DNA of 64,000 nucleotides, taken from Prorocentrum cordatum (lineage: Eukaryota; Sar; Dinophyceae; Prorocentrales; Prorocentraceae). The stretch lies in contig CAUYUJ010001472.1 in assembly GCA_963575745.1 (NCBI GenBank), positions 36,891 to 100,890 on the forward strand, given 5' to 3'. The notes below the pieces were generated by a model. That model saw nothing but the letters and a program-made list of their open reading frames with translations. It did no database searches and had not been told where the DNA came from. How positions within the stretch are numbered: the first letter of the stretch is position 1; each line of letters begins with the position of its first letter. Position numbers and translations under genes: made by a program. Shown in pieces: positions 41,663-51,528 of the stretch.

Positions 41663-41924
41663 CTGGCTGCTGGCGCGCCCCCTTCACGCTCGTGCTGGTA
41701 GTTGGGCACGACGCCCCAGCACGCCCCATCATCTACGCAAAGGAAGCCCCCGCCTTGCCCACCGCGGCCACGGCTGGCCCCGCCCTCCCGGGCAGCACCG
41801 TCGCCGGCGAGGCAGAGGAGCCCGCTTTCTCGCCGCGGGGGCGCGCGGCACAGGCGCGGGGAGGCCCGCGGCCAGTGCCGCAGCTCGGTCGGCACGGCAG
41901 GGGCCGGGTCGGGCGGATGCGCCG

Positions 41925-42851
41925 ATGCCCCTCAGGTACGAGGCCCTGCACGTGGTCGGGTCGGGGGTCTTCGGGACGGTCTTCCTGGCGAGGGACCGCG
42001 AGACCAGCGACCGGGTGGCGCTCAAGCGATTGAACGTCAAGGCTGGCCAGAACGGTGTGCCCGCGAACGTCATCCGCGAGGTGTCGCTGCTGCGCGATTG
42101 CGTCTACCCGAACATCGTTAAGCTAAAGGACTTGCAAATCGTCGGCCTGGACCGGTTCGAGCTGATCTTCGAGTACATCCCTGACGACCTGCACCGGATT
42201 CTGAGGTGCTACTGGAGGGAGGGCACCCAGCTGCCCATGGAGAAGGTCGTGCTGTACTGGCACGATCTCCTCAACGGAATCCACGCGTGCCACACACAGA
42301 GTGTGATTCATCGTGACCTCAAGCCGCAGAACGTCCTCGTCCATCCCATTGACGGCCTCAAAATTTGCGACTTCGGCCTGGCCCGCATGTCCTCGCGCAG
42401 GGTCGAGAGCTACACCCGGGATGTCGTCACCCTGTGGTATCGCGGCCCAGAGATTTTGCTGGGGCATCCCAGCTACGACTTGCCGGTGGACATCTGGTCT
42501 GCGGGATGTATCCTTGCCGAGATCGCCACCGGATGCCCGATATTCCCTGGGGATTCCGAGATTGGCACAATCGTCAAGATCATGCAGCTGCTGGGCACCC
42601 CCACCGAGGCGACCTGGCCAGGCTTCGAGCAGTGCCTGTCGCTCTGGAAGCCCAGCTATCCGAGCTGGCCGCCCACGGACCTCAAGGCGATAAGCGACCA
42701 GCGCCCAGAGCTCGGCGGTGCCGGGATGGACTTGGTCCAAACTTTGCTGGTCATGAACCCCGCGGCCCGGCCGACCTCTCGAAAGGCTAAGGCCCACGCC
42801 TTCCTCTCGCGGCCCGGCCCCGCGCCGCCGAGAGGCTTCCCGCCCTTCTGA
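41925..42851 (+). CDS. Cyclin-dependent-kinase-like Ser/Thr kinase (intronless)
   Basis: 308 aa, the normal length of a minimal CDK (about 300). Gly loop G12-S13-G14-V15-F16-G17; catalytic Lys34 (VALKRL); a cyclin-binding helix motif PANVIRE (46-52) in place of PSTAIRE; H129-R130-D131-LKPQN; D149-F150-G151; activation-loop T164 (SYTRDVVTLWYRGPE) equivalent to CDK1 Thr161; and the CMGC segment DIWSAGCILAEI. The best family fit is the CDK1/CDK2/CDK5 group, which phosphorylates S/T-P sites with a cyclin partner in cell-cycle control. The sites equivalent to inhibitory Thr14/Tyr15 are Val15/Phe16. The frame is open upstream to 41373, but that part is repeat-like, so I chose the ATG at 41925, which starts two residues before the canonical R/K-Y-E beginning. 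There are no introns in the reading frame. Confidence 0.9.
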   Translation: MPLRYEALHVVGSGVFGTVFLARDRETSDRVALKRLNVKAGQNGVPANVIREVSLLRDCVYPNIVKLKDLQIVGLDRFELIFEYIPDDLHRILRCYWREGTQLPMEKVVLYWHDLLNGIHACHTQSVIHRDLKPQNVLVHPIDGLKICDFGLARMSSRRVESYTRDVVTLWYRGPEILLGHPSYDLPVDIWSAGCILAEIATGCPIFPGDSEIGTIVKIMQLLGTPTEATWPGFEQCLSLWKPSYPSWPPTDLKAISDQRPELGGAGMDLVQTLLVMNPAARPTSRKAKAHAFLSRPGPAPPRGFPPF

Positions 42852-43280
42852 GGGGCACCGTGTCTGCCCACAGGCTTCGCAGCCGACGGGGCGCTCGAAC
42901 CGCTCAGGGTCTTCGAACAGGAAGGCCGTGCAGCGGCATGGCCCGTGCATGCGTATACTAGTAACGTTGGTGCGTGGCCCACACGCCCGCGCACTGGTTT
43001 GGGAACCAGTTTTATCCGCGGCGTTTCTGCCGTCTCCCCCTTTCCTGCTCCGCCCGGGCATGGTCTATCATGGAGATTTTTCCCTTGTCGGCCAGTCATG
43101 CCATACCCACTGTCCAGTGCCCTCGTCTCCCTCTCTTTTTCAATTTATCAATCTGAATAATATTCTCCTTTCCCCCCCGAAGACCCCGATGAGGTGTCCT
43201 GCCCCCCTCCGCGTATTGTTTTTAAAGCGCAGGATGGCGCCGAGCTGAGTTTTTCAGATGTGTTGTTTCCAATCCGAACG
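42852..43280. other. Kinase 3' flank, no gene
   Basis: No second gene, A tract or obvious repeat. Probably the 3' UTR and spacer of the kinase gene. Confidence 0.5.
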
Positions 43281-43610
43281 TTTTCTGTTCTTTCAAAATG
43301 TTGCTCCCGCTGCAGCGCTGGCCCATTAGTCACGCTCCAGCTGGTTCCGAATCGTGCTCCCGCTGCAGCGTCGGCCTCATTTCCGCGCTTCCGCTCGTTC
43401 CGGATCGTGCTCACGCTGCAGCGCGGGCCTCATTTCCAGTGCCATGCCATGCGATGCAATGCCATGTTGTATTCCGCTGTGCGATGCCACGCCATCATCT
43501 GCAGTGTTATGACACGCAGTTCTTGGCTACGCAGTGCCATGCCATACTATGCCACGCTACTCTTTCAGCTTCAACGCCACGCCATGCTATGCTACGCATC
43601 TCTTATTTTT
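43281..43610 (+). repeat. ~60-bp tandem repeats and GCCATGC repeats
   Basis: CGTGCTCCCGCTGCAGCG, CGTGCTCACGCTGCAGCG and a GGCCTCATTTCC word recur at about 43303, 43355 and 43410. From 43440 the short words GCCATGC/ATGCCAC repeat irregularly to about 43600. Confidence 0.75.
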
Positions 43611-44095
43611 CCAGGATCGTTATCCTCTTTGACATGCGACTGTTCGAATAGAGAGGGGATCTACGCAACGGTAAGGGTTGGAGGGGGGGATAGGACGTCA
43701 GATGTGACTCGGGCGCACCTAGCTTGTCCCTCCCCCCCCTCTCCTCCCCCCGTCTCCTGCCCCTTTCCGAAGTGACAGCAGCATGGTGACTATGCCCTTG
43801 TTCAAACAAAGCGCGAAGCGATCGCCTCGGCGCGACCGCTGTCCTGCAGAAGCCCAGCATGAGGCCTTGGCCCGTTGAAGTCTGCCTCAATTTGTTGGCG
43901 GTGGTGCTCATCAACTCACCTGGGCATGCCTGCGATACCTTTTTACTTTTTTATTCTTAATCTTCCAATGAGTGTATGCCATCATCTTGCATGTCGCGCT
44001 GAATGTTTGATTTGAGTGACTGAGTGGAAGAGTCGGGGATGGAAAAAAGCATTTCGCTCAAGATATCGTGATATACCCCGTGGCGGTTCCCTCTT
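43611..44095. other. Gene-free stretch
   Basis: No gene or clear repeat is recognised. Confidence 0.4.
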
Positions 44096-44500
44096 AGGGT
44101 GCCCACTTGCCATGCCTGAGACGTCGCGGTGGTCATGGGGCTATGGGAGGAGAGGAGTCGGGGGCCACTTTTGCGATTCGCTAAAGAATCCCCACAGTCT
44201 GAACGCGAACTGGCCCGTGCAACACCCTTGGCCGGCTTCCCCTCGGGATGCTACATCGCGGTGGTCATGATTCCCTGAAAGACGACGAGTCGGGGGATGC
44301 GATAGTCAGCAATTCGCTTAGACATCCCCGCAATCCAGGCGCGAACGGGCCCGTGCAATGGTTTTGTCTCCAATTCCATTGCAGTGGCCATTGGGCTCTG
44401 GAAAACGAGGAGCTGCTGGAAAACTCATCAGCGTTTTGCTTCTTACAGCCCCACCGTCTGGGCGCGAACGGGTCCATGCAACCAAGCATCGACCAACACG
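44096..44500 (+). repeat. ~130-bp tandem repeat (3 diverged units)
   Basis: CGCGGTGGTCATG, GACGAGTCGGGG / GAGGAGTCGGGG, CGATTCGCTAAAGAATCCCC / CAATTCGCTTAGACATCCCC and GAACTGGCCCGTGCAAC / GAACGGGCCCGTGCAAT recur at about 44125 and 44255. A third, weaker unit lies at 44390-44485. Confidence 0.75.
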
Positions 44501-45434
44501 TGGCTTGTTGCTGTTGTTCCATACCGTGCTTCGTACCGCATTCATTTTGAATTCAAGTTGCAGAAGCGGCGTGTTCTTGCAGCGCCGTCAAATCTCGCAA
44601 TGGGTCGCGCAACAGCTTCATGCGCAGCGGGCGTTCAGCGTCCCGTCATTGCATGTTGATGTGTCGTTTCTCTCGTTTCTTCTTGTGTGTCGGTCTGCCG
44701 TTGGTTGCCCTCGGGCTCGTTTGCGATCCCACTGCTTGTGCGTTGTCCGTCTTGGTGGCCTTGCTGGTAGTTGTGTTTTTTTCTTGGCTGGCCCTGAGCT
44801 TTCGGAGTACACTAGTTGCCTCTAGGCCCGCGTGTGCCCCCCCCCCCGAGGAGGAGGAGGAGGAGGAGAAGGATGAGGAGGAGGAGGAGGAGGAGTAGGA
44901 GTAGGAGGTGCAGGAGGAGGAGAAGGAGACTGCCCATACTTCACTTCTGTTGCTTTGCAGTCACTCGCAGGTGTCACTGGCAGGCCTTGGATCGTCGTGC
45001 GACCTGGGCAGCCCTTGGACTCGTCCGCGCCCCTTGGCGGCCTGGCCATTGTCACTTTGTGTTCACGCTGCGGCTATTCACTGGCTTACAGTGGAGACCC
45101 CAGCCAAGAAACACCCTGCTTGCCTCCGGGGTGCCCTGGGCTTCGTGGGTTTCGATGGTTTTTGCAACGGGTAGCGTGACGTTCCCACACCATGAACCAA
45201 TGGACGTCCTGGGGTCTCAGGGTTTTGTCTCTTGTGGAAGGTTTTTGGTGGTCGAGTTCCTACTGCACGCCACACCGCCGACCTTTTACAGCCATCAGGA
45301 ATCCGAACAGAAAAACGTACATGTTCGTGGACCCCCGATTCTAGGCCTGAACTGTCGTTTGAGAACACACCTGGCGCGAAGGCGATGTTCTTAGCCTAAC
45401 GGTTTCTGAACTTTGAGCAATGGTGCAGGGCTCG
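44501..45434. other. Unassigned stretch with GGA tract
   Basis: Positions 44848-44930 are GGA repeats. Around 45055-45085 a frame reads VTLCSRCGYSLAY, reminiscent of a Cys-pair segment in dinoflagellate LINE polyproteins, but too short to call. Confidence 0.4.
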
Positions 45435-45456
45435 CCCGTAGCCATTTTGGCTCGAG
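45435..45456 (+). other. Genomic relict of the dinoflagellate spliced leader
   Basis: CCCGTAGCCATTTTGGCTCG followed by AG matches the 22-nt DinoSL at 20 of the 21 non-degenerate positions; the single difference is A to G three bases from the 3' end. The first base is C where the SL has A, G or T. It is not an SL-RNA gene: the 3' side (TTCGAAACG) lacks a GT splice donor. It fits a trans-spliced mRNA that was reverse transcribed and reinserted. Confidence 0.85.
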
Positions 45457-45643
45457 TTCGAAACGTGCTGCCTGGCGCCTCGAGCTTGCTCGCAGTCGAG
45501 GGCGTTGCTCGAGCTGCCTTTTTTCTCCCGGGCCACCCTGCAGGCGGCCTGTCCAGGCCAGGGTCCACCCCGCTGTGATCGCCTCCTGGAGGCAAGCTTA
45601 GGGGCCTGCGAGGGCACTGCTCTCTGCCTGCTACGGCAGGCTC

Positions 45644-46339
45644 ATGGCACCATCCCACGGCGGCGAAGATGCTGGAGACGTACTTCCAGGGCCTCGCCAC
45701 CCAAGCTGGGCGTGCAGCGCGTGTGGGCGGAATGCGAGCTGGGCTTCCAGAGTCGTGTGCAAGTTCTGTTCACGTGCTCCCGCTGGTGTCGTTCGTCGTG
45801 CTCAAGGCAACGCTGCTGGTGCTCCTGCGGGTGACCAGCCCGCCCAATGCCCTCATTGTCGTGTTCGGTTCGGGGCCCTGCGCGCGTCCCTCTGCGACAG
45901 AAGCTCGCTGATTTATAGAAGAATGTCAACAGGTTGGTGGCGTCTCCTGGTCAGCGTGGTCCGTGTGATTCAGCACCACCGTCCTCGTCGATCTCGTCCA
46001 ACGTTGGCAAGGATGAGGATAAAAAGGGTAAGGATAAGTATGCTGAGAAGGAGAAAGGGGAACAATGACTGGCTGAGCTACGGGACGCTATCAAGCAACT
46101 GGGGACGTCCGTGGCCAACTGCAAGACGATACCTGGTAATGCTTGCTGGCGAAGAAGCTGTTGAATCCCTGCAACGCAGCCTGGCGGATGCGCGCAAGGC
46201 TCTGGCGGAGAAGAAACCTCAGCTTACAAGTCGTACCACAGCGGGGCACCGCCTGGCGCGAGCATCCGCCAGGAAAGGCCAGCTGAAACAAGTTGTACAT
46301 GAACAAGAAGAGATTATTCGACGTGCTAAGAAAACATGA
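45644..46339 (+). pseudogene. Zinc-finger and coiled-coil ORF behind the SL relic (gag-like ORF of a retroelement?)
   Basis: The N-terminal part has WACSACGRN...VVCKFC, a RanBP2-type-like Cys4 finger (W-x-C-x2-C-x2-N-x8-C-x2-C), then CPHC. The C-terminal part reads EEAVESLQRSLADARKALAE then a basic KGQLKQVVHEQEEIIRRAKK helix, a coiled-coil style seen in ORF1-type proteins of dinoflagellate non-LTR elements. Between about 45900 and 46130 the better sequence lies in another frame (VGKDEDKKGKDKYAEKEKGE, one stop, LAELRDAIKQLGTSVANCK), which implies a pair of compensating frameshifts plus a nonsense mutation. It is a decayed gene, probably brought in as cDNA since the SL relic lies 188 nt upstream. 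Host-gene origin is not excluded. Confidence 0.5.
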
Positions 46340-46782
46340 GTCGTCCAGACCACAGTTTACGGTTACAGTTGAAGAGATGCGTGTCCCAGCTTCAAGACAC
46401 CATGCCCAACCCAGGGGCGGCATCGATCGAATTGGATGTTGATCTCTTTGGGGCGCGTGCCAATAAATATGCGATTACCGCAGTCATGGAAACGCAGCAG
46501 TTTAAATATTTCGCAGCCGTAATTTCCGATAGCAACAACTTTACGCAAACCAAGGCAACGCTCGAAGGTGGTGATCAAGGGTTGCCGCGTGGGTCTGCTG
46601 ACGGCGCTGCTGTTCGTGTGCCTGCACCAGTGGTCATGTACGAGCTTCAAGGCGCGTCCGAGTTGCACGTTGAGCTCGCCGACGACATTCTTGCGTCCAG
46701 CATGGACATGGGTAAAGACGCCTTCCTTGTTACGTTTCAGCTTGTGTTCTGGAAGATGGGCAAGGCGAAGCGGCAGGGGTAG
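46336..46782 (+). pseudogene. Unrecognised 148-codon frame following the gag-like ORF
   Basis: It overlaps the previous stop by 4 nt (ATGA). The composition is protein-like (SIELDVDLFGARANKYAI, FKYFAAVISDSNNF, ELHVELADDILASSMDMG) and unlike low-complexity neighbours, but I do not recognise a family. It may be the continuation of the same decayed transcript. Confidence 0.3.
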
Positions 46783-47300
46783 CATTGTCCCCCGGTGCTT
46801 TGGCCTACCATTGTCTAGATGCGGAGCGCCTGTACCTCCTCCATCTTCCCCTGCTTCTCCGCCTGATTCGATTTCGGAACAGATCTTGATCCAGGGCAAT
46901 TCGTGGACTATTTGTGGAAGATTGTGCCACTCTTCGTCGAGTATCCGGTTGGCGCAGGAGGTGTTTTTTTTTTTTTTTTTTTTTGCAGGAGTGTTAGGAG
47001 GACAAGTTTCGGCTGCGGGGGCCCTGGTTTGAAAATGCGTTCTTACACTTCCCTCCCTGGTGAAGCTCTCCCCCTTCCCTCACTGGAAAATGCCGCTTTC
47101 GTTCGCCAGCACTTGGGTTTAAGATGGCCCGCGGCTGGCGCTGGCATCCCGTGTTCGGGAAGGCTGATTCACGTCATATTGGCACCGTGTCCAGGTGTTT
47201 TGTGGATGTATGGAAAACGGGACTGGCACGTGCAAGAGGGGAGAGGTTGGAGTGTTCGTTGTGGGGCCTGCACATTCTATGTGTATGTATACATTTTCTT
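46783..47300. other. Unassigned stretch with short T run
   Basis: A 23-nt T run (about 46962-46984). No gene. Confidence 0.5.
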
Positions 47301-47319
47301 AGCTCTCTGAGGACACCAT

Positions 47320-47700
47320 TCGGATACATGTATGTGTGCGTGCGTGAATGTATGTATGTGTATATCTATACCCAGAGAGGGATCTTTGTGCACAGGAAGC
47401 ATACATGCGAATCTGTACATCAACGCATGTATGTATATATGTATACATACACACATATATATATATATATATGTGTGTATGTGTGTATGTATACGTGCGT
47501 GCTCGCCCGTCCGGGGGGGGGGGGGGGATCATGATATGTATGTATGTATGTATGTATGTATATATAGATGTATACGGGTATGTTTATACAAACGTGTGTA
47601 GGAGAGACAGGGGAAATAGAGAGAGAGAGAGAGAGAAAAGGGAGATAACAACATTTAGAAGCACAGAGGGATAGAGAAACAGAGAGGGATACATACACGA
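47320..47700. repeat. TATG/TA and GA microsatellites with G run
   Basis: GTATGTAT and TATA repeats (47330-47480, 47535-47570), a run of about 15 G (47513-47527), then GAGAGAGA (47618-47636). Confidence 0.9.
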
Positions 47701-49160
47701 ATGTAGAACAACAGAGACAAAGAGGGGGATATCGGGACAGAGCGACTCAGAGAGGAAATCCCGATATATGTCAAGATGACGCCATACAGTAGTACAAGCG
47801 CCGGCATATAATGTCAAGCAATAGAGAAACATCATGCTGCAAAGAAATGGAGAAAACCCTACGGTTGAACGCAATGCGAATTCCATGCGCTCGAGCGCAG
47901 TACGTTTTCCATATCACGGACAATGGCAATATATCCACTCAGTTGACACGAATGAAAAACTGTATATTGGAAGGAAATACGACATCCATTCTGTCCAAAA
48001 ACTGTGGAAGTCTTACAATGGATGACAACAAAAACCACACACATCCATGTAAGGAGAACAGCAAACACTTTCTGTCTCACAACAGTAGAAACTAATGCGC
48101 CGGAAATTCATGGGAGATCCGTATATATGAAAACATCCAGAAATCCGTAAGGGGAAACAATATGTCATGCATATTTTCGACGGATGTATGTACACAGTCC
48201 GGTAAAGGGCGACAACACGTTCATAAAGTTAGAAACACGAGTGTCACTCACAAGGAACGCCAGCAAACCAATTTCACATTTTTAAAGCAATGCGAACACG
48301 TCTTAGACTTCCGATCATTTTGAAGGTTCCGAATGCATTAAACAACTTGCATAATATGTGGCCATTTTTGCGGGGTTTGGGAACTGTTTAAACGTTATGT
48401 GTTTTCGTGCCGCTTGATTGGATCTGAGGGGCGGGAGGAAAAGAGAAACACAATGAACACGCAAGAAGCTGCCCCTACAGTTTAAAACGAAAAGAAGTAA
48501 TACAAGGGAAACGAAGTGGATAACCACACATTTCATTCCATATTCTAACGATCCGAATAACACCAATAACCAACATTTCGAATCAGCAGGAACAATCCAC
48601 AACATAACGCAATCATAACACTGTACATAATGATCACCAAAAGGGCATGTCAGGTTCACGATTCCCGTGAGGGTTGGAAGACAGAAAGCGCAACACAAAG
48701 TATATTCAAACCCGTGGGCTTGCAGGAACCTGAACATCAAATGTTTCCAGGCTGCTTGGTTGGATCGGAACGGGTTGGAGTGAATATAACCTCAAGCATA
48801 AACGCTACAATAGCCGTGTGCTTAACGCAATCAGGAAGCCAGACCATGGAACCCAATGAGAAACCCACCCCGCTGGCTACAAGCAGTTTCCAACCCTTTC
48901 GAACCCAATAGCAGTCGTACACATCTTCAAACAATGTGATACGTTCCTCAGTGTGAACAGTAGTACCATGTAAATTCAAAAAAATCAGAGACGCCTTAGG
49001 GCCATCACTGCTGTGATGATTCTACAACGTTTTATCAATGATATCTTATGGTGTAATCATTGTGCGAGTCAAACGAAGGTGTTTGGCATTCTCGCTTTCC
49101 GCCCCTAGCCCCGGCCCATATCCAACCAGGACAGTCGCAGCTTTATATGATTCTAGATTA
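47701..49160. other. AT-richer gene-free stretch
   Basis: No gene or clear repeat is recognised; base composition is closer to unique sequence than the rest of the window. Short frames (under 142 codons) show no motif. Confidence 0.4.
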
Positions 49161-49166
49161 CCCAAC

Positions 49167-50480
49167 AATCTTGTGGTGTTGGGATCTCGTTTTGAATCAG
49201 CGGCGCCCCGCGTCTCATCTCCGCTTCTGTTCTCTCTTTTGCTGTCTTATCCTTTCTTCACCTCTCCTTTCCTCTCCTCCCCCCTGATCCCTCCCCCTTC
49301 CCACCACCCCAATTTGGCCCCGCCCCCCACACGTTTCGCAGCATTTATAGGGAGCGCTACCTGATGTTCCAGTGGTTGCGCCCCCTTGCCGCCGCCACCC
49401 CACTTTGGCACACCCCTCGCGCATTTCGTGGCCCCATAGGGCACTCCACCTAACGCCCCAGTAGTTGCGCCCGCATGCCGCCGCCACCCCACTTTGGCGC
49501 ACCCGTGACACGTTTCGTGGCCCCACAGGTAGCTCCACCCAGGGCACCGGTGGTTGCGCCCACATGCTACAGCCACCCGCCACCCCACTTTGGGGCACCC
49601 CTCAGCCGCTTCGTGGCCCCATAGGGAGCTCCATCTAAGGCCTCATTGATTGTGCCCGCATGCCGCCGCCAGTCCGCTTTGGCACACCCGTCGCGCGCGT
49701 TTCGTGGCCCCACAGGGAGGTCCACCGAAGGCCCCAGCCAGTGCGCCCGCGTGCCATTTTTGCGCACCCCTCAAACGTTTCGTGGCCCCATGGGGAGCTC
49801 CACCTGAGGCGACAGTGATTGCGCCCGCATGCCGCCGCCACCCGACTTTGGCGCATCCCTCAGACGTTTCGTGGCCCCATAATGAGATCCACTTGAGGTC
49901 CCAGTGGTTGCGCCAGCATGCCGCCGCCACCCCACTTTGGCAGTCCCTCTCACCCGTTTCGTGGCCCCATAGGTCGCCCCGCCTGAGGCGCCAGTGGCTG
50001 CGCCCGCATGACGCTGCCGCCCCGCTTAGGCGCACCCCTCGCGCGTTTCGTTGCCCCATAAGGAGCTCCACCTGAGTTCCCACCCCGCTTTGGCATTCCG
50101 CGCTTTGGCACTCCCTTACCCGTGTCGTGGCCCCGTAAGGAGCTCCACCTGACGCTCAAGTGGTTGCGCCTGCATGCCGCCGCCATCCCACTTTGGCGCA
50201 CCCCTCACACGTTTCGTGGCCCCAGAAGGGGCTCCGCCTAAGGACCCAATGGCTGCGTTCGCATGCCTTCTCCATCTACTTTGGCGCACACCTCAGACGT
50301 TTCGTGGCCCCATATGGAGCTCCACCGAAAGCCCCAGTGTAGGGAGCTCCACCGAATGCCCCGCCGACACGAATCGCAAGCGTGACCGCGCCCGTTTTGG
50401 CACACCCCTCGCAGGCTCCTCGCAGGTTTCGTGAACGTATACGAGTTCCACCAGCGGCACCGCTGTCTGCTGCTCCCCAG
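49167..50480 (+). repeat. 90-bp tandem array, higher-order module 1
   Basis: The leader CTTGTGGTGTTGGGATCTCG, GGCGCCCCGCGTCTC and a pyrimidine tract are followed by about 13 units of roughly 90 bp (TTTCGTGGCCCCATAGGGAG, CTCCACC, CCAGTGGTTGCGCCCGCATG, CCGCCGCCACCCC, CTTTGGCACACCCCTC). Confidence 0.9.
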
Positions 50481-50630
50481 ACAGCGCCCTGCTGTTCCCC
50501 AGGGTCGGGCCGATGGACGCTCAGATCAGCCGTGACGGGGTTGCATCCAGATGTAGCCCGTTGCGGCTGACCCCTGCGACCCCATCAACAACGCAGCTCC
50601 GTCCTTCTCGCGCACGCCGTCGTTCCCAAC
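50481..50630. other. Spacer between 90-bp array modules
   Basis: CAGACAGCGCCCTGCTG and unique sequence. No gene. Confidence 0.5.
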
Positions 50631-51356
50631 CATCCTGAAACAGCGCCCCGCGTTGCTCTCCCTCCTTCTCTCCTCCTCCCCCTCCCCTCCTCATCCTCCT
50701 CCCCCTCCTCTCTTCCTCCCCCTCCTCACACGGTTCGTGGCCCCATAGCGAGCTCCACCGAAGGCCCCAGTGGCAAAGTTCGCATGCGGTCCCACACCCA
50801 TTTTTTGGCTCACCCCTCACACGTTCCGTGGCCCCATAGGGACCTCCACCGAACGCCCCAGTGGCAAAGTTCGCATGCGGTTCCACCCCCATTTTGGCAC
50901 ACTCTTCACACGTTTCGTGGCCCCATCTGGAGCTCCACCGAAGGCCCCAGTGGCAAAGTTCGCATGCGGTCCCACTGCCATTTCGGCACCCCTTGCACGT
51001 TTCGCGACCCCAAGGGGAGATCCACCGAAGGCCCCAGTTGCAGGTCCCGCATGCGGTTCCACCCTCATTTCGGTACACCCCTCACACGTGTCATGGCCCA
51101 CAGGGGGCTCCACCGAAGGCTCCAGGGGTAGCGCCCGAAGGTGGTTCCAATTTCGATTTCCGCGAATCCCTCACACGTGATGTGGCCCCATAGGAAGCTC
51201 CACCGCAGGTCCCAGTGGCAGTGCCCGCATTGCGGTCCCGCCAAATTTCGGCACACCCTTCACGCGCTCCGTGGCCCCATGAGAATATCCACAGACGGCA
51301 ATACTCACAACGACGGGTTCCACAATTGCACATGGTTGGGCCCTTCGCCAGGCTAA
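50631..51356 (+). repeat. 90-bp tandem array, higher-order module 2
   Basis: The leader CCATCCTGAAACAGCGCCCC, GCGT and a CTCC tract is followed by about six units with the word GGCAAAGTTCGCATGCGGTC. It closes with CACATGGTTGGGCCCTTCGC, CAGGCTAAG (51332-51360), matching the end of the small array at 27961. Confidence 0.9.
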
Positions 51357-51528
51357 GTCTTCTGTTTGCTGGCCCCCTCCCGGAGTTTCCATTTGTCTTG
51401 CGGTACTCGTAGCTGCTTGCGGTTAGATCCTTCGCCAGGCTAATCTCATATAGCTTTCGCAGGGGTCGTGGACTTAAGACTTTTGTTTCTGTTTCCATCT
51501 TTATATTTTCTTATTGTTCCCAGCCATC

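Noticed and set aside
41373-41924. Upstream in-frame extension of the kinase gene (184 extra codons)
   Set aside because: The sequence is built of the GAGGC/CCCCGAG repeat family, matches no N-terminal CDK domain, and the ATG at 41925 gives a canonical CDK start and length.
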